From positions 1-48,326 of the forward strand of contig CAYXZO010000014.1 of assembly GCA_964469505.1 (NCBI GenBank): DNA of 48,326 bases, read 5' to 3'. Below, piece after piece: positions 1-6,984 of this stretch (the first letter of the stretch is position 1; every line of letters begins with the position of its first letter). Source of the stretch: CAYXZO01 sp964469505 (GTDB taxonomy: Bacteria > Fidelibacterota > UBA8477 > JABMPR01). Under the pieces are notes generated by a model. That model saw only the letters and a program-made list of their open reading frames with translations, searched no databases and had not been told where the DNA came from. Both the position numbers and the translations under genes were made by a program.

Positions 1-81
1 TTTCTCAAAGGGATAACCCGGAATGTCGCTAAACAAAGTAATGGAACCGACAAACTGGGAACTTTAACTAATACCAATTAA
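1..81 (+). CDS. possible 3' end of an upstream gene
   Basis: Frame 1 is open from the first base to a TAA at 79-81 (26 codons), while the other two forward frames stop early. It would end 16 nt before the TusE-like start and could be the tail of a gene in the same transcript. The peptide is too short to recognise, and an open frame of this length can arise by chance. Confidence 0.25.
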   Translation, partial: FLKGITRNVAKQSNGTDKLGTLTNTN

Positions 82-97
82 AAAAAGGAGATTAGCC

Positions 98-415
98 ATG
101 CCTGTTCGCGAGATTGCAGGAAAACAAATCGAATTTGATGAAGAAAATTACATGGTCAGCCAGGAAGATTGGAATGAGGAAATTGCCAAAGAGCTGGCTA
201 AAGAAGAGGGAATCGAAGAGTTAACCGATCGTCACTGGCAAGTGATTAACTTTATGCGCAAAGAATTTCAAGAAAAGGGAACTGCACCCTCCATTCGTCG
301 CCTGACCAAAATGAGTGGAGTTCCGACAAAAGAGCTCTATCAGCTTTTCCCTGGCGGTCCAGCTAAAAAAGCGGCACGTATCGCTGGTTTGAAAAAACCC
401 CAGGGGTGCATCTAA
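98..415 (+). CDS. tusE: TusE/DsrC-family sulfur-relay protein
   Basis: This is a small cytoplasmic sulfur carrier of the DsrC/TusE family (105 aa, the usual length). Family members carry persulfide sulfur on the penultimate cysteine, either to TusA/MnmA for tRNA thiouridine or in dissimilatory sulfur metabolism. The protein shows the family core (RHWQVINFMR, then APSIRRLTK, then LYQLFPGGPAKKA) and ends PQGCI, so Cys104 is the conserved penultimate CysA. The second cysteine of true DsrC, 11 residues upstream, is Ala93 here. This argues for a TusE-like carrier rather than the DsrAB partner. An AAAAAGGAG ribosome site precedes the ATG. A DsrE-like gene follows 22 nt downstream, supporting a sulfur-transfer pair. 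No dsrAB is in the window. Confidence 0.88.
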   Translation: MPVREIAGKQIEFDEENYMVSQEDWNEEIAKELAKEEGIEELTDRHWQVINFMRKEFQEKGTAPSIRRLTKMSGVPTKELYQLFPGGPAKKAARIAGLKKPQGCI

Positions 416-437
416 TAATTAGGAAGGGGAACTGATT

Positions 438-911
438 ATGGCAGAAGATGGCAAGATCAAGAAAGTTTCCATCATTATCTCCAAAGGGAGCCTGGAAGGC
501 GTTTATCCGGGGCTTATCCTAGCCAATGGAGCCCGGATGGAAGGTATTGAAGCGATGGTGTTTTTCACCTTTTTCGGTTTGGAAGCCATCACCAAGAAAC
601 GGATGGATCACCTGAAGGTGGCTACAGTAGGTAATCCAGCAATGCATATTCCATCGCTTATAGGGATTCTTCCTGGTATGTCGGCTATGGCCACCAGCAT
701 GATGAAAAAAGGCATGGAGAAGCTGGACGTCCCCCCTGTGGGCGAGTTCATTGAAATGCTAGATGATGCTGGAGCCGAAATTTACGCTTGTAAACTGGCT
801 ATGGATATGTTCAAATTGAAAAAAGAAGATCTCTCTGAGCGAGTAAAGGCAGTTCTAACCGTCGGCGAATTTTACGAGCGTTCTGCGGGAGCGACTATTA
901 TATTTACTTAA
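438..911 (+). CDS. DsrE/DsrF-like (DsrE2-type) sulfurtransferase
   Basis: This 157-aa protein belongs to the DsrE/F superfamily and most resembles the DsrE2 branch. The N-terminus is a beta strand plus glycine turn (KKVSIIISKG). A hydrophobic 'VFFTFFGLEAI' segment and a methionine/glycine-rich hydrophobic middle (about residues 70-95) follow, then the signature 'AEIYACKLAMDMFKL' with the single cysteine, Cys118, which is the expected persulfide site. DsrE2-type proteins are often membrane-associated sulfur carriers encoded beside TusA, DsrC or rhodanese genes. It follows the TusE-like gene by 22 nt, with AGGAAGGGGA as ribosome site, so the two are probably co-transcribed. The assignment rests on motif layout. 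The exact acceptor is unknown. Confidence 0.8.
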   Translation: MAEDGKIKKVSIIISKGSLEGVYPGLILANGARMEGIEAMVFFTFFGLEAITKKRMDHLKVATVGNPAMHIPSLIGILPGMSAMATSMMKKGMEKLDVPPVGEFIEMLDDAGAEIYACKLAMDMFKLKKEDLSERVKAVLTVGEFYERSAGATIIFT

Positions 912-970
912 ACTATGATTGTCAGTAATACTACATCGGTACTTACCTGAATAAGTCGGGGCTGGCGAAT

Positions 971-1468
971 ATGATTGAAGAAATCAGGGAAAGACTCAGC
1001 GACGATGATCGGCCGGTGTTCACCATCAGTATAGCAGCTGAAATGGTTGGAGTATCGGTTCAAACCCTACGCTTGTACGAGAGCGCCAATCTTTTATCGC
1101 CCCAACGATCGGCCTCCCAACGGCGCTTGTACTCTCGCAATGATATTGAGAGGCTCCGCTGCATCCGGATTATGTTGGAAGACCGGGGATTGAATCTGGC
1201 TGCCATCAAAACCCTGTTATCCCTGGTTCCCTGCTGGCATATAAAAGGATGTAACGAAGAGGACCGACGCAATTGTGACGCTTATTACGAAATGGGTGAG
1301 CCCTGTTGGGCGGTACGCAATAAAGGTGGAATCTGTGCCGATATCGATTGCCGCCACTGCGTAGTTTATCTGAGTCTGGCTAAATGCCACAATCTAAAAC
1401 AATATCTAAAAGAACATTGGCAGTGTGACGGCGATAACCAAAAATCGGAATCGTCAGCCCCGGCCTAA
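971..1468 (+). CDS. MerR-family regulator with C-terminal two-CW cysteine-rich domain
   Basis: The protein has 165 aa. Residues about 16-70 form a MerR/HspR-type winged helix ('SIAAEMVGVSVQTLRLYESA', then 'RRLYSRNDIERL'). In place of the usual coiled-coil effector region there is a cysteine-rich tail with Cys88, 94, 102, 112, 122, 127, 130, 139 and 152. It contains two Cys-Trp pairs (PCWHIKGC and EPCWAVRN) and a CxxxxCxxC cluster, the pattern of 'two-CW' domains seen in anaerobes. Such a tail could bind a metal or Fe-S cluster, or sense redox or sulfane sulfur. It lies 59 nt after the DsrE-like gene on the same strand, so it may regulate the sulfur cluster. The ligand is inference. The gene is convergent with its downstream neighbour, with only 5 nt between the stops. 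Confidence 0.8.
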   Translation: MIEEIRERLSDDDRPVFTISIAAEMVGVSVQTLRLYESANLLSPQRSASQRRLYSRNDIERLRCIRIMLEDRGLNLAAIKTLLSLVPCWHIKGCNEEDRRNCDAYYEMGEPCWAVRNKGGICADIDCRHCVVYLSLAKCHNLKQYLKEHWQCDGDNQKSESSAPA

Positions 1469-1473
1469 TATAC

Positions 1474-2379
1474 CTACCGTTTCTCTATACAAACTTTCTT
1501 CAATAGACTCTCGATGTCACTGGGAGTCGACATTATTTTCCCAAAAGTCATCATGGTTAAATCGGGGTAAGACAGCGCAATCCGGAAACGTCCGTGAAGC
1601 ATAACGGCTTTGTTGCCAGTTACTAGTAACTCATAAGGCCACGCGGCGTAATGGTGGGGTACTTGGGAGTCAATAATAGGCAGGAAATAACCTTCGCCTG
1701 TGGGGCCCTTCAAAGCTATTCCATAAAGCTTGGTCTCTTGTTCCGGAATTTCCAAGCTGAATACCAGTGAAATACTCTGGTCGGCCGAATTCAAATTGCG
1801 GTCAATTTGCGCTATTGCTGTTTGATAAGATGGGAAATCGGCCAATTCCACCGCATCTTCAAAGTATTCCATTCCAAACATATAATGGTAATGTCTTAGC
1901 TTATCAGTTGTCAATCCCTCCTCCGAACCAAAGAATGAGGCTTTTGAGCCCCCAAGGTTTTCGAGAGCGGCCTCCAACCGTTTTTCCAGCGCGACAACTA
2001 ACCCGGCCATTTGGGGGTAATTTTTTTGGAAATAGGCGTTTAGCCAGTATTCAGGGTTTTGATAGGTGAAATTAGTGGTTCCGTCTTCCCTGACAATTGC
2101 TCCGTGTAACGCCGCTCCAAAACCGGCCAGCCCCCCCAATTTTTTAACTGCGGTAATCAATTCTGGAGAGGTAAATGCCAATACCCAAGCTTGTGAGTTT
2201 TCTCCCGGGCGATAAGTGCCTAACACTGTAATGCCTTCACTGTTTAAGGCTTTTTGTACTTGCTGTGAAACCTTTTCGGGTGAGTCTGAACTGGAAAAGG
2301 CCAGCACGTAAGGTTTGTGTGTTTGGCAGAATGTGAATGAAACTAGTAATAGGTAATTTAAAAGTAATGACCGTCGCAT
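1474..2379 (-). CDS. secreted protein of unknown function
   Basis: This is a 301-aa protein with an N-terminal signal peptide (MRRSLLLNYLLLVSFTFCQ), so it is probably periplasmic or surface-exposed. The start was chosen at 2379 because a strong GGAGGAGG ribosome site lies just upstream. An in-frame Met 15 codons earlier lacks one and would bury the signal peptide. The mature N-terminus ('VSQQVQKALNSEGITVLGTY...AWVLAF...LITAVKKLGG') is faintly reminiscent of DUF302-like alpha/beta folds, but I cannot assign a family. No catalytic motif is apparent. It is divergent from trkH and convergent with the MerR regulator. Confidence 0.6.
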   Translation of the reverse strand: MRRSLLLNYLLLVSFTFCQTHKPYVLAFSSSDSPEKVSQQVQKALNSEGITVLGTYRPGENSQAWVLAFTSPELITAVKKLGGLAGFGAALHGAIVREDGTTNFTYQNPEYWLNAYFQKNYPQMAGLVVALEKRLEAALENLGGSKASFFGSEEGLTTDKLRHYHYMFGMEYFEDAVELADFPSYQTAIAQIDRNLNSADQSISLVFSLEIPEQETKLYGIALKGPTGEGYFLPIIDSQVPHHYAAWPYELLVTGNKAVMLHGRFRIALSYPDLTMMTFGKIMSTPSDIESLLKKVCIEKR

Positions 2380-2467
2380 GCTTCCTCCTCCTTTTCGTTG
2401 GTCGGCCTTGGCGGAGTTCTTCAATGCCCGTGCCGAATTGCTTGCCTGAAGCAGGTGTTGAAAAGGA

Positions 2468-2495
2468 TTGCGAATGCCATTGCAGGCTGTAAAAT
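2468..2495 (+). promoter_or_regulatory. candidate sigma70-type promoter for trkH
   Basis: A TTGCGA box (2468-2473) and a TAAAAT box (2490-2495) are separated by 16 nt, about 50 nt upstream of the trkH start, in the 160-nt divergent intergenic region. The match to consensus is fair. There is no experimental support. Confidence 0.35.
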
Positions 2496-2544
2496 GGGGC
2501 CGTCACAGATGGGGTACTCTGATCTATCATAGGTAGCTTTGCGA

Positions 2545-4020
2545 GTGAGAACTTTAGGCAAACATAGCGTAATTCAGTTTTCAGCGGTTTGGTTTGCTCT
2601 AGCGCGGATTATCGGTCTGGCATCCTGGGGATTGCTGTTGCCGCTATTGTTGGTGTTTGTGTTCGGAGAAGATGACTGGTTTGCCTATGCCGGTCCCCTT
2701 GCTTTCGGATTTACCCTGGGATTACTGGGGCGCCGAAGGCAGGCTTTGATTACCGAACGCTTGGGGCGCCGGGAAGCGATGTTTACCGTCGTGCTGGCCT
2801 GGCTAGGGGTATCCGCTTTAGGGGCAGCGCCGTACATTCTTTCCGGGGCTATCTCCTCACCCCTGAACGCTTTTTTTGAATCCATCTCCGGTTTCACCGC
2901 CACCGGGTCCACTATCTTAGCCGATATCGAAAAACTGCCTAAAAGCCTCTTATTCTGGCGAGCCGAGACCCATTGGCTGGGAGGAATGGGAATCATTGCT
3001 CTAGCCATTGCTATCTTTCCAGCCTTTGCCGGAAAACAGCTCCTATACGCCTCGGAAGCTCCGGTTGATCCTACCGAACAGAGGTTAGTACCCCGCATAG
3101 CTGAAACCGCCCGCCACTTCTGGCGCCTGTATGTAATTCTGACGTTGGCGGAAATTTTACTGTTGTGGCCTAAAATCGGATGGTACGAAGCGGTGACCCA
3201 TGCTTTTGCTTCTATTGCCGGCGGTGGTTTCTCCACTCGGAATGCCAGCATCGCAGCTTTTAATAGTCTGTATGTGGAAGTGGTGATCATGCTTTTCATG
3301 ATCGCAGGTGCTACCAGTTTCATTCTCCATTATCATGCTTTCCACGGCAATTTCCGGCCCTACACCAAGAATTCAGCTTTCAAATCATATATAATTCTCA
3401 TGGCCGTTACCAGTCTGTTGGTGAGTTTTAACCTAGCGCTTAATGGCAAGGGCAATGGTTGGTTGAGTGATCTGCGTGAAGCCGTTTTTCAGGTCGTTTC
3501 CATTGTCACTACTACCGGTTTTGCCACTGCCGATTTCAAAACCTGGCCGGCATTTTCCAAGCTGCTCTTGTTGATATTGATGTTTGTCGGTGGGATGTCG
3601 GCTTCCACCAGTGGTTCCGTGAAGATTTCCCGCTATGTTATTTTATTCAAAGATTCTCAGGGTGCGTTGAAACGGCTGATCCATCCTCGAGCTTTCAACG
3701 AAGTACGGTTGGATGGCAAAACGGTGGACCCGACAGTGATTCAAAAAGCCTTTTTATTTGTTCTATTGTATTTTCTCACGGCGGTTTTAGCGGGTAGCCT
3801 GCTTGTGGCTCTAAACCTCGATCCTGCCACAGCTTTTAGCGCGGTCGCAGCGACCTTGGGAAATGTGGGACCAGGCATCGGTTCAGTAGGACCCTATGAC
3901 AACTTTTTGTGGCTTTCTCCAGCCGCCAAAGTGATTCTTTCTTTCTGTATGCTCCTGGGGCGGTTGGAGATCTGGACCGTTCTGATTTTATTCCTCCCAG
4001 AATACTGGTTCCGGCGCTAA
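2545..4020 (+). CDS. trkH: TrkH-family potassium uptake channel subunit
   Basis: This is an integral membrane protein of about 491 aa from the TrkH/KtrB superfamily, which moves K+ across the inner membrane together with a TrkA/KtrA regulatory ring. All four selectivity-filter P-loops are visible: 'SISGFTATGST' (about 115-125), 'SIAGGGFSTRN' (about 225-235), 'SIVTTTGFATADF' (about 320-331) and 'AATLGNVGPGIG' (about 435-447). Each carries the conserved filter glycine, with about 8-10 hydrophobic helices around them. GTG at 2545 is preferred because AGGTAG lies 8 nt upstream. An in-frame TTG at 2539 is too close to that site. No trkA/ktrA is nearby, so the partner must lie elsewhere. Confidence 0.93.
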   Translation: MRTLGKHSVIQFSAVWFALARIIGLASWGLLLPLLLVFVFGEDDWFAYAGPLAFGFTLGLLGRRRQALITERLGRREAMFTVVLAWLGVSALGAAPYILSGAISSPLNAFFESISGFTATGSTILADIEKLPKSLLFWRAETHWLGGMGIIALAIAIFPAFAGKQLLYASEAPVDPTEQRLVPRIAETARHFWRLYVILTLAEILLLWPKIGWYEAVTHAFASIAGGGFSTRNASIAAFNSLYVEVVIMLFMIAGATSFILHYHAFHGNFRPYTKNSAFKSYIILMAVTSLLVSFNLALNGKGNGWLSDLREAVFQVVSIVTTTGFATADFKTWPAFSKLLLLILMFVGGMSASTSGSVKISRYVILFKDSQGALKRLIHPRAFNEVRLDGKTVDPTVIQKAFLFVLLYFLTAVLAGSLLVALNLDPATAFSAVAATLGNVGPGIGSVGPYDNFLWLSPAAKVILSFCMLLGRLEIWTVLILFLPEYWFRR

Positions 4021-4077
4021 AAAACCTGGTACAACTACCTAAGTTAGATATCCGTTTCATGGGGCATGCGAATCCCT

Positions 4078-4105
4078 TTGGAAGCCTTAGGGTGCCGTGT
4101 AAATT
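4078..4105 (+). promoter_or_regulatory. candidate promoter for tRNA-Arg
   Basis: TTGGAA (4078-4083) and TAAATT (4100-4105) are spaced by 16 nt. They would start transcription around 4112, shortly before the tRNA 5' end at 4130. Each box matches the sigma70 consensus at four of six positions. Confidence 0.3.
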
Positions 4106-4129
4106 GGCGTGCTTTTTTGCGGGATGGGA

Positions 4130-4203
4130 GCCCCTGTAGCTCAGCAGGATAGAGCAGCGGTTTCCTAAACCGCAGGCCAGGCGTTCGAATCGCCTCAGGG
4201 GCA
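4130..4203 (+). tRNA. tRNA-Arg (anticodon CCT)
   Basis: A full 74-nt cloverleaf folds here. The 7-bp acceptor pairs GCCCCTG (4130-4136) with CAGGGGC (4196-4202), followed by discriminator A at 4203. The anticodon stem is GCGGT/ACCGC with a 7-nt loop TTCCTAA and anticodon CCT at 4164-4166. The T arm AGGCG/CGCCT encloses TTCGAAT. CCA is not encoded. It reads AGG codons and sits between trkH and the TPR gene. Confidence 0.96.
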
Positions 4204-4247
4204 CGCGAGGGACCTGGAAATATGAACAAGACAAGGAAGAATGCGCC

Positions 4248-4925
4248 ATGTCCATGCTGAAACCGAAAAAGAAGCTTACCCGCCGGCAATTGAAGCGGGA
4301 CCCTCTGTTGGATACGCTGGCCAATACCCGACAGATTATGGAACAAAACCGGCAGAAAATAATGCGCTGGGGTGGAGGCCTGCTGGTAGCCCTGTTATTG
4401 CTCTGGGGTTGGAGATACAGTGCTGCTCAGAGCGAAGCCGAAGCCATGGCCGCCGCTACCAAAGCTCTAGATGCCTATTTCGCCGGAGTAAATGCCAATG
4501 TGATCGCTGAGCTGGAAAACGTTGTTACCAATTATGGTGACAAAGAAGGAGCCCAGGACGCACTGTTTTACCTGGCTCAAACCCGAATTGATTCGGGACA
4601 ATATGACGAAGCCACCCAGCTATTGGAAAGGCTCCGCGATGATACCGACGATCCGGACCTTAAATGTGCCGCATTGCTGAAGCTGGCATATTTGAAAGAG
4701 CTGAATAAGGATTTCGCGGCTGCCGGAGATTTGTATTTAGAAGCGGCCAAAGTCACCCATCCCGAAATGCGTTTGCGAGCAGCATTGTGGGCAGCCTTGG
4801 ATTATCACCGGGCAGGCCGTCTAGCGGAAGCCTGTGAGCAGTTGCGTAAGATACTGGATAACAAACCTCCGAGGGATGTCCGCCAACTGGCGGAATTCTA
4901 TGCCAGCCAATGTCCGAGCGAGTAA
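4248..4925 (+). CDS. membrane-anchored TPR protein (YfgM-like)
   Basis: This 225-aa protein has a short basic cytoplasmic N-terminus (KPKKKLTRRQLKRD), one transmembrane helix at about residues 40-58 (GGGLLVALLLLWGW), and a helical repeat region outside the membrane. That region shows tetratricopeptide pairs: 'AQDALFYLAQTRIDSGQYDEA', 'AALLKLAYLKELNKDFAAA', and 'AALWAALDYHRAGRLAEA'. The layout matches YfgM/TPR_21 periplasmic scaffold proteins, which help envelope protein biogenesis. The ATG has AAGGAAG 8 nt upstream. It begins 45 nt after tRNA-Arg and leads into the rimP operon. The exact partner is unknown. Confidence 0.75.
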   Translation: MSMLKPKKKLTRRQLKRDPLLDTLANTRQIMEQNRQKIMRWGGGLLVALLLLWGWRYSAAQSEAEAMAAATKALDAYFAGVNANVIAELENVVTNYGDKEGAQDALFYLAQTRIDSGQYDEATQLLERLRDDTDDPDLKCAALLKLAYLKELNKDFAAAGDLYLEAAKVTHPEMRLRAALWAALDYHRAGRLAEACEQLRKILDNKPPRDVRQLAEFYASQCPSE

Positions 4926-4974
4926 TGGATATAGGACTTGCAAGACGGGTGCAATAGGTTACATTTCGGCCGGA

Positions 4975-4996
4975 AAGTGGGTTGACAAACCCACTT
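4975..4996 (+). promoter_or_regulatory. perfect hairpin in the rimP leader
   Basis: AAGTGGGTT (4975-4983) pairs perfectly with AACCCACTT (4988-4996) around a 4-nt loop, followed by a partly T-rich stretch (TCTTTGTATTT), about 17 nt before the rimP start. It may be a weak terminator or attenuator after the TPR gene, or a rimP leader element of the sort proposed upstream of rimP in other bacteria. The hairpin is seen directly. Its role is inferred. Confidence 0.5.
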
Positions 4997-5012
4997 TCTT
5001 TGTATTTATGGA

Positions 5013-5480
5013 ATGGTGGCGATGAATTCAGAAAAAGTAGCCCTCGAAATTGAAAGTACCCTTCGACGGGTTTTCCCCGACCCGGCATTGTTTTTAGTGG
5101 ACTGGCACCTGTCCAGGCGAAAGAGCGGCTGGCGGTTGACTATTAAATGCGAGACCGATCGGGGCATTACGTTGGAGGAACTTACGGCAATTCACCGGGG
5201 GTTACGTCAGGAACTTTCCCTGGAAGGTATACCGGGAAATGAGCTGAGTCTGGAGGTTTCTTCTCCGGGGCTGGCCGCTCCCGTAAAACTACCGCGCCAT
5301 TTCCGCCGACACTTAGGTGCCCAGATGGCGGTGCAGCACACACTGGAGGAGTTCATCAATCCTCTAAAAGGAAAACTGGTAGACGTAACAGAAGAAGGTC
5401 TAACCCTGGAAGATGGTGAGCACCGCTGGGAACTGGCCTGGACTCAGGTCCAAGAGGGCCGGGTAGAATTGGACTGGTAA
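5013..5480 (+). CDS. rimP: ribosome maturation factor RimP
   Basis: RimP (155 aa) is a cytoplasmic assembly factor for the 30S subunit. It has the N-terminal alpha/beta domain with 'LEELTAIHRGLRQEL' and the hallmark 'LEVSSPGLAAPVKLPRHFRRHLG' region (the family SPGldRpL motif, about residues 82-105). A small SH3-like C-terminal domain follows (KGKLVDVTEEGLTLEDG). It heads the conserved rimP-nusA-infB order, which supports the call. ATG at 5013 or the in-frame ATG at 5022 could start translation. Neither has a clear ribosome site, so the first is shown tentatively. The nusA start follows 15 nt after the stop. Confidence 0.92.
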   Translation: MVAMNSEKVALEIESTLRRVFPDPALFLVDWHLSRRKSGWRLTIKCETDRGITLEELTAIHRGLRQELSLEGIPGNELSLEVSSPGLAAPVKLPRHFRRHLGAQMAVQHTLEEFINPLKGKLVDVTEEGLTLEDGEHRWELAWTQVQEGRVELDW

Positions 5481-5495
5481 AAGGAGGTCGCTTCT

Positions 5496-6857
5496 TTGGA
5501 TACCAAGCAGATAATTGAATCCTTCATCCAGGTCGCAAAGGAAAAAGAAATCGATCGGGATGAGTTGGCAAGCATCATTAAGGAGATATTTGAGACCCTG
5601 ATCCAGAAAAAATACGGCAACGTGGATAATTTCGATGTTATCGTGAATATGGACCGGGGCACCATCGAGATTTTCCAGGAAAAAGAGGTGGTGGAAAAAG
5701 TTGAGGACCCGGATTTTGAGATCTCCCTGGAAACTGTCAAGAAACGTGAGCCGGACCTGGATATTGAACTGGGCGAAACGTATGTAGATATCGTACCTCC
5801 CGAATCATTCGGGCGGCGTTTGATCGCTTATGCCCGTCAGATTTTGACCCAAAAGATTCAGGAATTCGAGCGGCAACAAATTTATCGGGACTACGCCAAG
5901 CGGGTTGGCGAGATCATTATCGGGGAAATTCGCCAGATTCGGCGGGATGCCATCTATGTGAATATCGAGAAAGCCGAGCTGAAAATGCCCCGCGAGGAAC
6001 AGATTTATAATGAGCGCTATCGCCGGGGCGACCGCATCCGGGCCATCATCAAAGAAGTAAGGTGGGATAAAAAAGCTCCCGAAATCATCATCAGCCGCGC
6101 CGATCCCTCTTTCTTGATCAAATTGTTCCGTAATGAGGTCCCCGAGATTGAAGATGGCATGATCGAGATCAAAGCCGTGGCGCGGGAACCAGGTGATAGG
6201 GCCAAGATAGTTGTGCAAAGTCACGATAAACGGATTGACGCCGTGGGAGCCTGCGTGGGAATGAAAGGTAGCCGGATCCAAGCCATCGTGCGGGAGCTCA
6301 ATGGGGAAAAGATCGACATCATCAACTACAGCTCCGAACCTCAGTTGTTGATTTCCCGAGCTTTATCTCCGGCCCATCCCTATCGGGTGGAAGTGGATTA
6401 CGAAAACAAGCGGGCCAAAGCTCTCTTTGAAGATGAAGATATTTCGGTGGCTATCGGCAAAAATGGGCAGAACGTTCGGCTGGCTGCCAAAGTTACCGGC
6501 TATGAAATCGAGGCTCGCTCCCGGACGGAAGAGGAAGGTCCCAAGGAAGAAGAAGTTTACCTGGTGGATCTGGAAGGATTACCCAAACGGGTGGTCAATC
6601 TCCTGGTGGAGAATGGTATTGAAACCGTCAACGAGGTGATAAATACCAGCCGTGAGGCATTATTGGGTATTAAAGGCCTGGGTGAAAAGAGCCTGGATGA
6701 GTTCATGCAGAAATTGATGGAGCAAGTTGAAGTGGAAGTGGTGGAAGTTGTAGAAGAAGTTGTTGATGAACCCGATGAGGAAGCTGCGGAAGCTCAACAA
6801 ACCGGTAAAAACCCGGCAGCTGAAGTGAAAGCCGAAACCAAGGAACAAAACGAGTAA
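5496..6857 (+). CDS. nusA: transcription termination/antitermination protein NusA
   Basis: NusA (453 aa) binds RNA polymerase and nascent RNA, modulating pausing, termination and antitermination. The domains run in the usual order. The N-terminal RNAP-binding domain covers about 1-130, the S1 domain 'KRVGEIIIGEIRQI...DAIYVNI' begins near 130, and the KH1/KH2 modules include 'GACVGMKGSRIQAIVRELNGEKIDI' and 'ISVAIGKNGQNVRLAAKVTGYEI'. One helix-hairpin-helix 'LLGIKGLGEKSLDEF' follows, then an acidic Glu/Val-rich tail. The start is TTG with a near-perfect AAAGGAGGT 7 nt upstream. The ylxR and ylxQ genes that often follow nusA are absent. Instead, 127 nt of non-coding sequence precedes infB. Confidence 0.97.
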   Translation: MDTKQIIESFIQVAKEKEIDRDELASIIKEIFETLIQKKYGNVDNFDVIVNMDRGTIEIFQEKEVVEKVEDPDFEISLETVKKREPDLDIELGETYVDIVPPESFGRRLIAYARQILTQKIQEFERQQIYRDYAKRVGEIIIGEIRQIRRDAIYVNIEKAELKMPREEQIYNERYRRGDRIRAIIKEVRWDKKAPEIIISRADPSFLIKLFRNEVPEIEDGMIEIKAVAREPGDRAKIVVQSHDKRIDAVGACVGMKGSRIQAIVRELNGEKIDIINYSSEPQLLISRALSPAHPYRVEVDYENKRAKALFEDEDISVAIGKNGQNVRLAAKVTGYEIEARSRTEEEGPKEEEVYLVDLEGLPKRVVNLLVENGIETVNEVINTSREALLGIKGLGEKSLDEFMQKLMEQVEVEVVEVVEEVVDEPDEEAAEAQQTGKNPAAEVKAETKEQNE

Positions 6858-6872
6858 CCGTATGACTTTTCT

Positions 6873-6916
6873 CGTTAACCAGATAATGGTTAAACGGTCT
6901 TCCGCATGTGGCGGAA
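6873..6916 (+). other. two consecutive small hairpins between nusA and infB
   Basis: The first is CGTTAACCA (6873-6881) with TGGTTAAACG (6887-6896), 9 bp with one bulged A around GATAA. The second is TTCCGC (6900-6905) with GCGGAA (6911-6916) around ATGTG. Neither is followed by a T run. They may be RNA-processing or translational control elements in the operon, or chance. The rest of 6858-6984 shows only the infB ribosome site. Confidence 0.35.
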
Positions 6917-6984
6917 TAATGGCCTTGAGCGATTATCCCGGGTCCGCTTATGGGAAATGGAAATTAGAAGAATAAGAGGGATCG

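Noticed and set aside
2685..3323. Minus-strand open frame of 212 codons within trkH
   Set aside because: It is antisense to a clear membrane channel gene whose four P-loops are intact. The antisense peptide has no recognisable motif.
3836..4346. Minus-strand open frames spanning the trkH end and tRNA-Arg
   Set aside because: They cross a well-folded tRNA and overlap two supported genes. They are not credible as coding.
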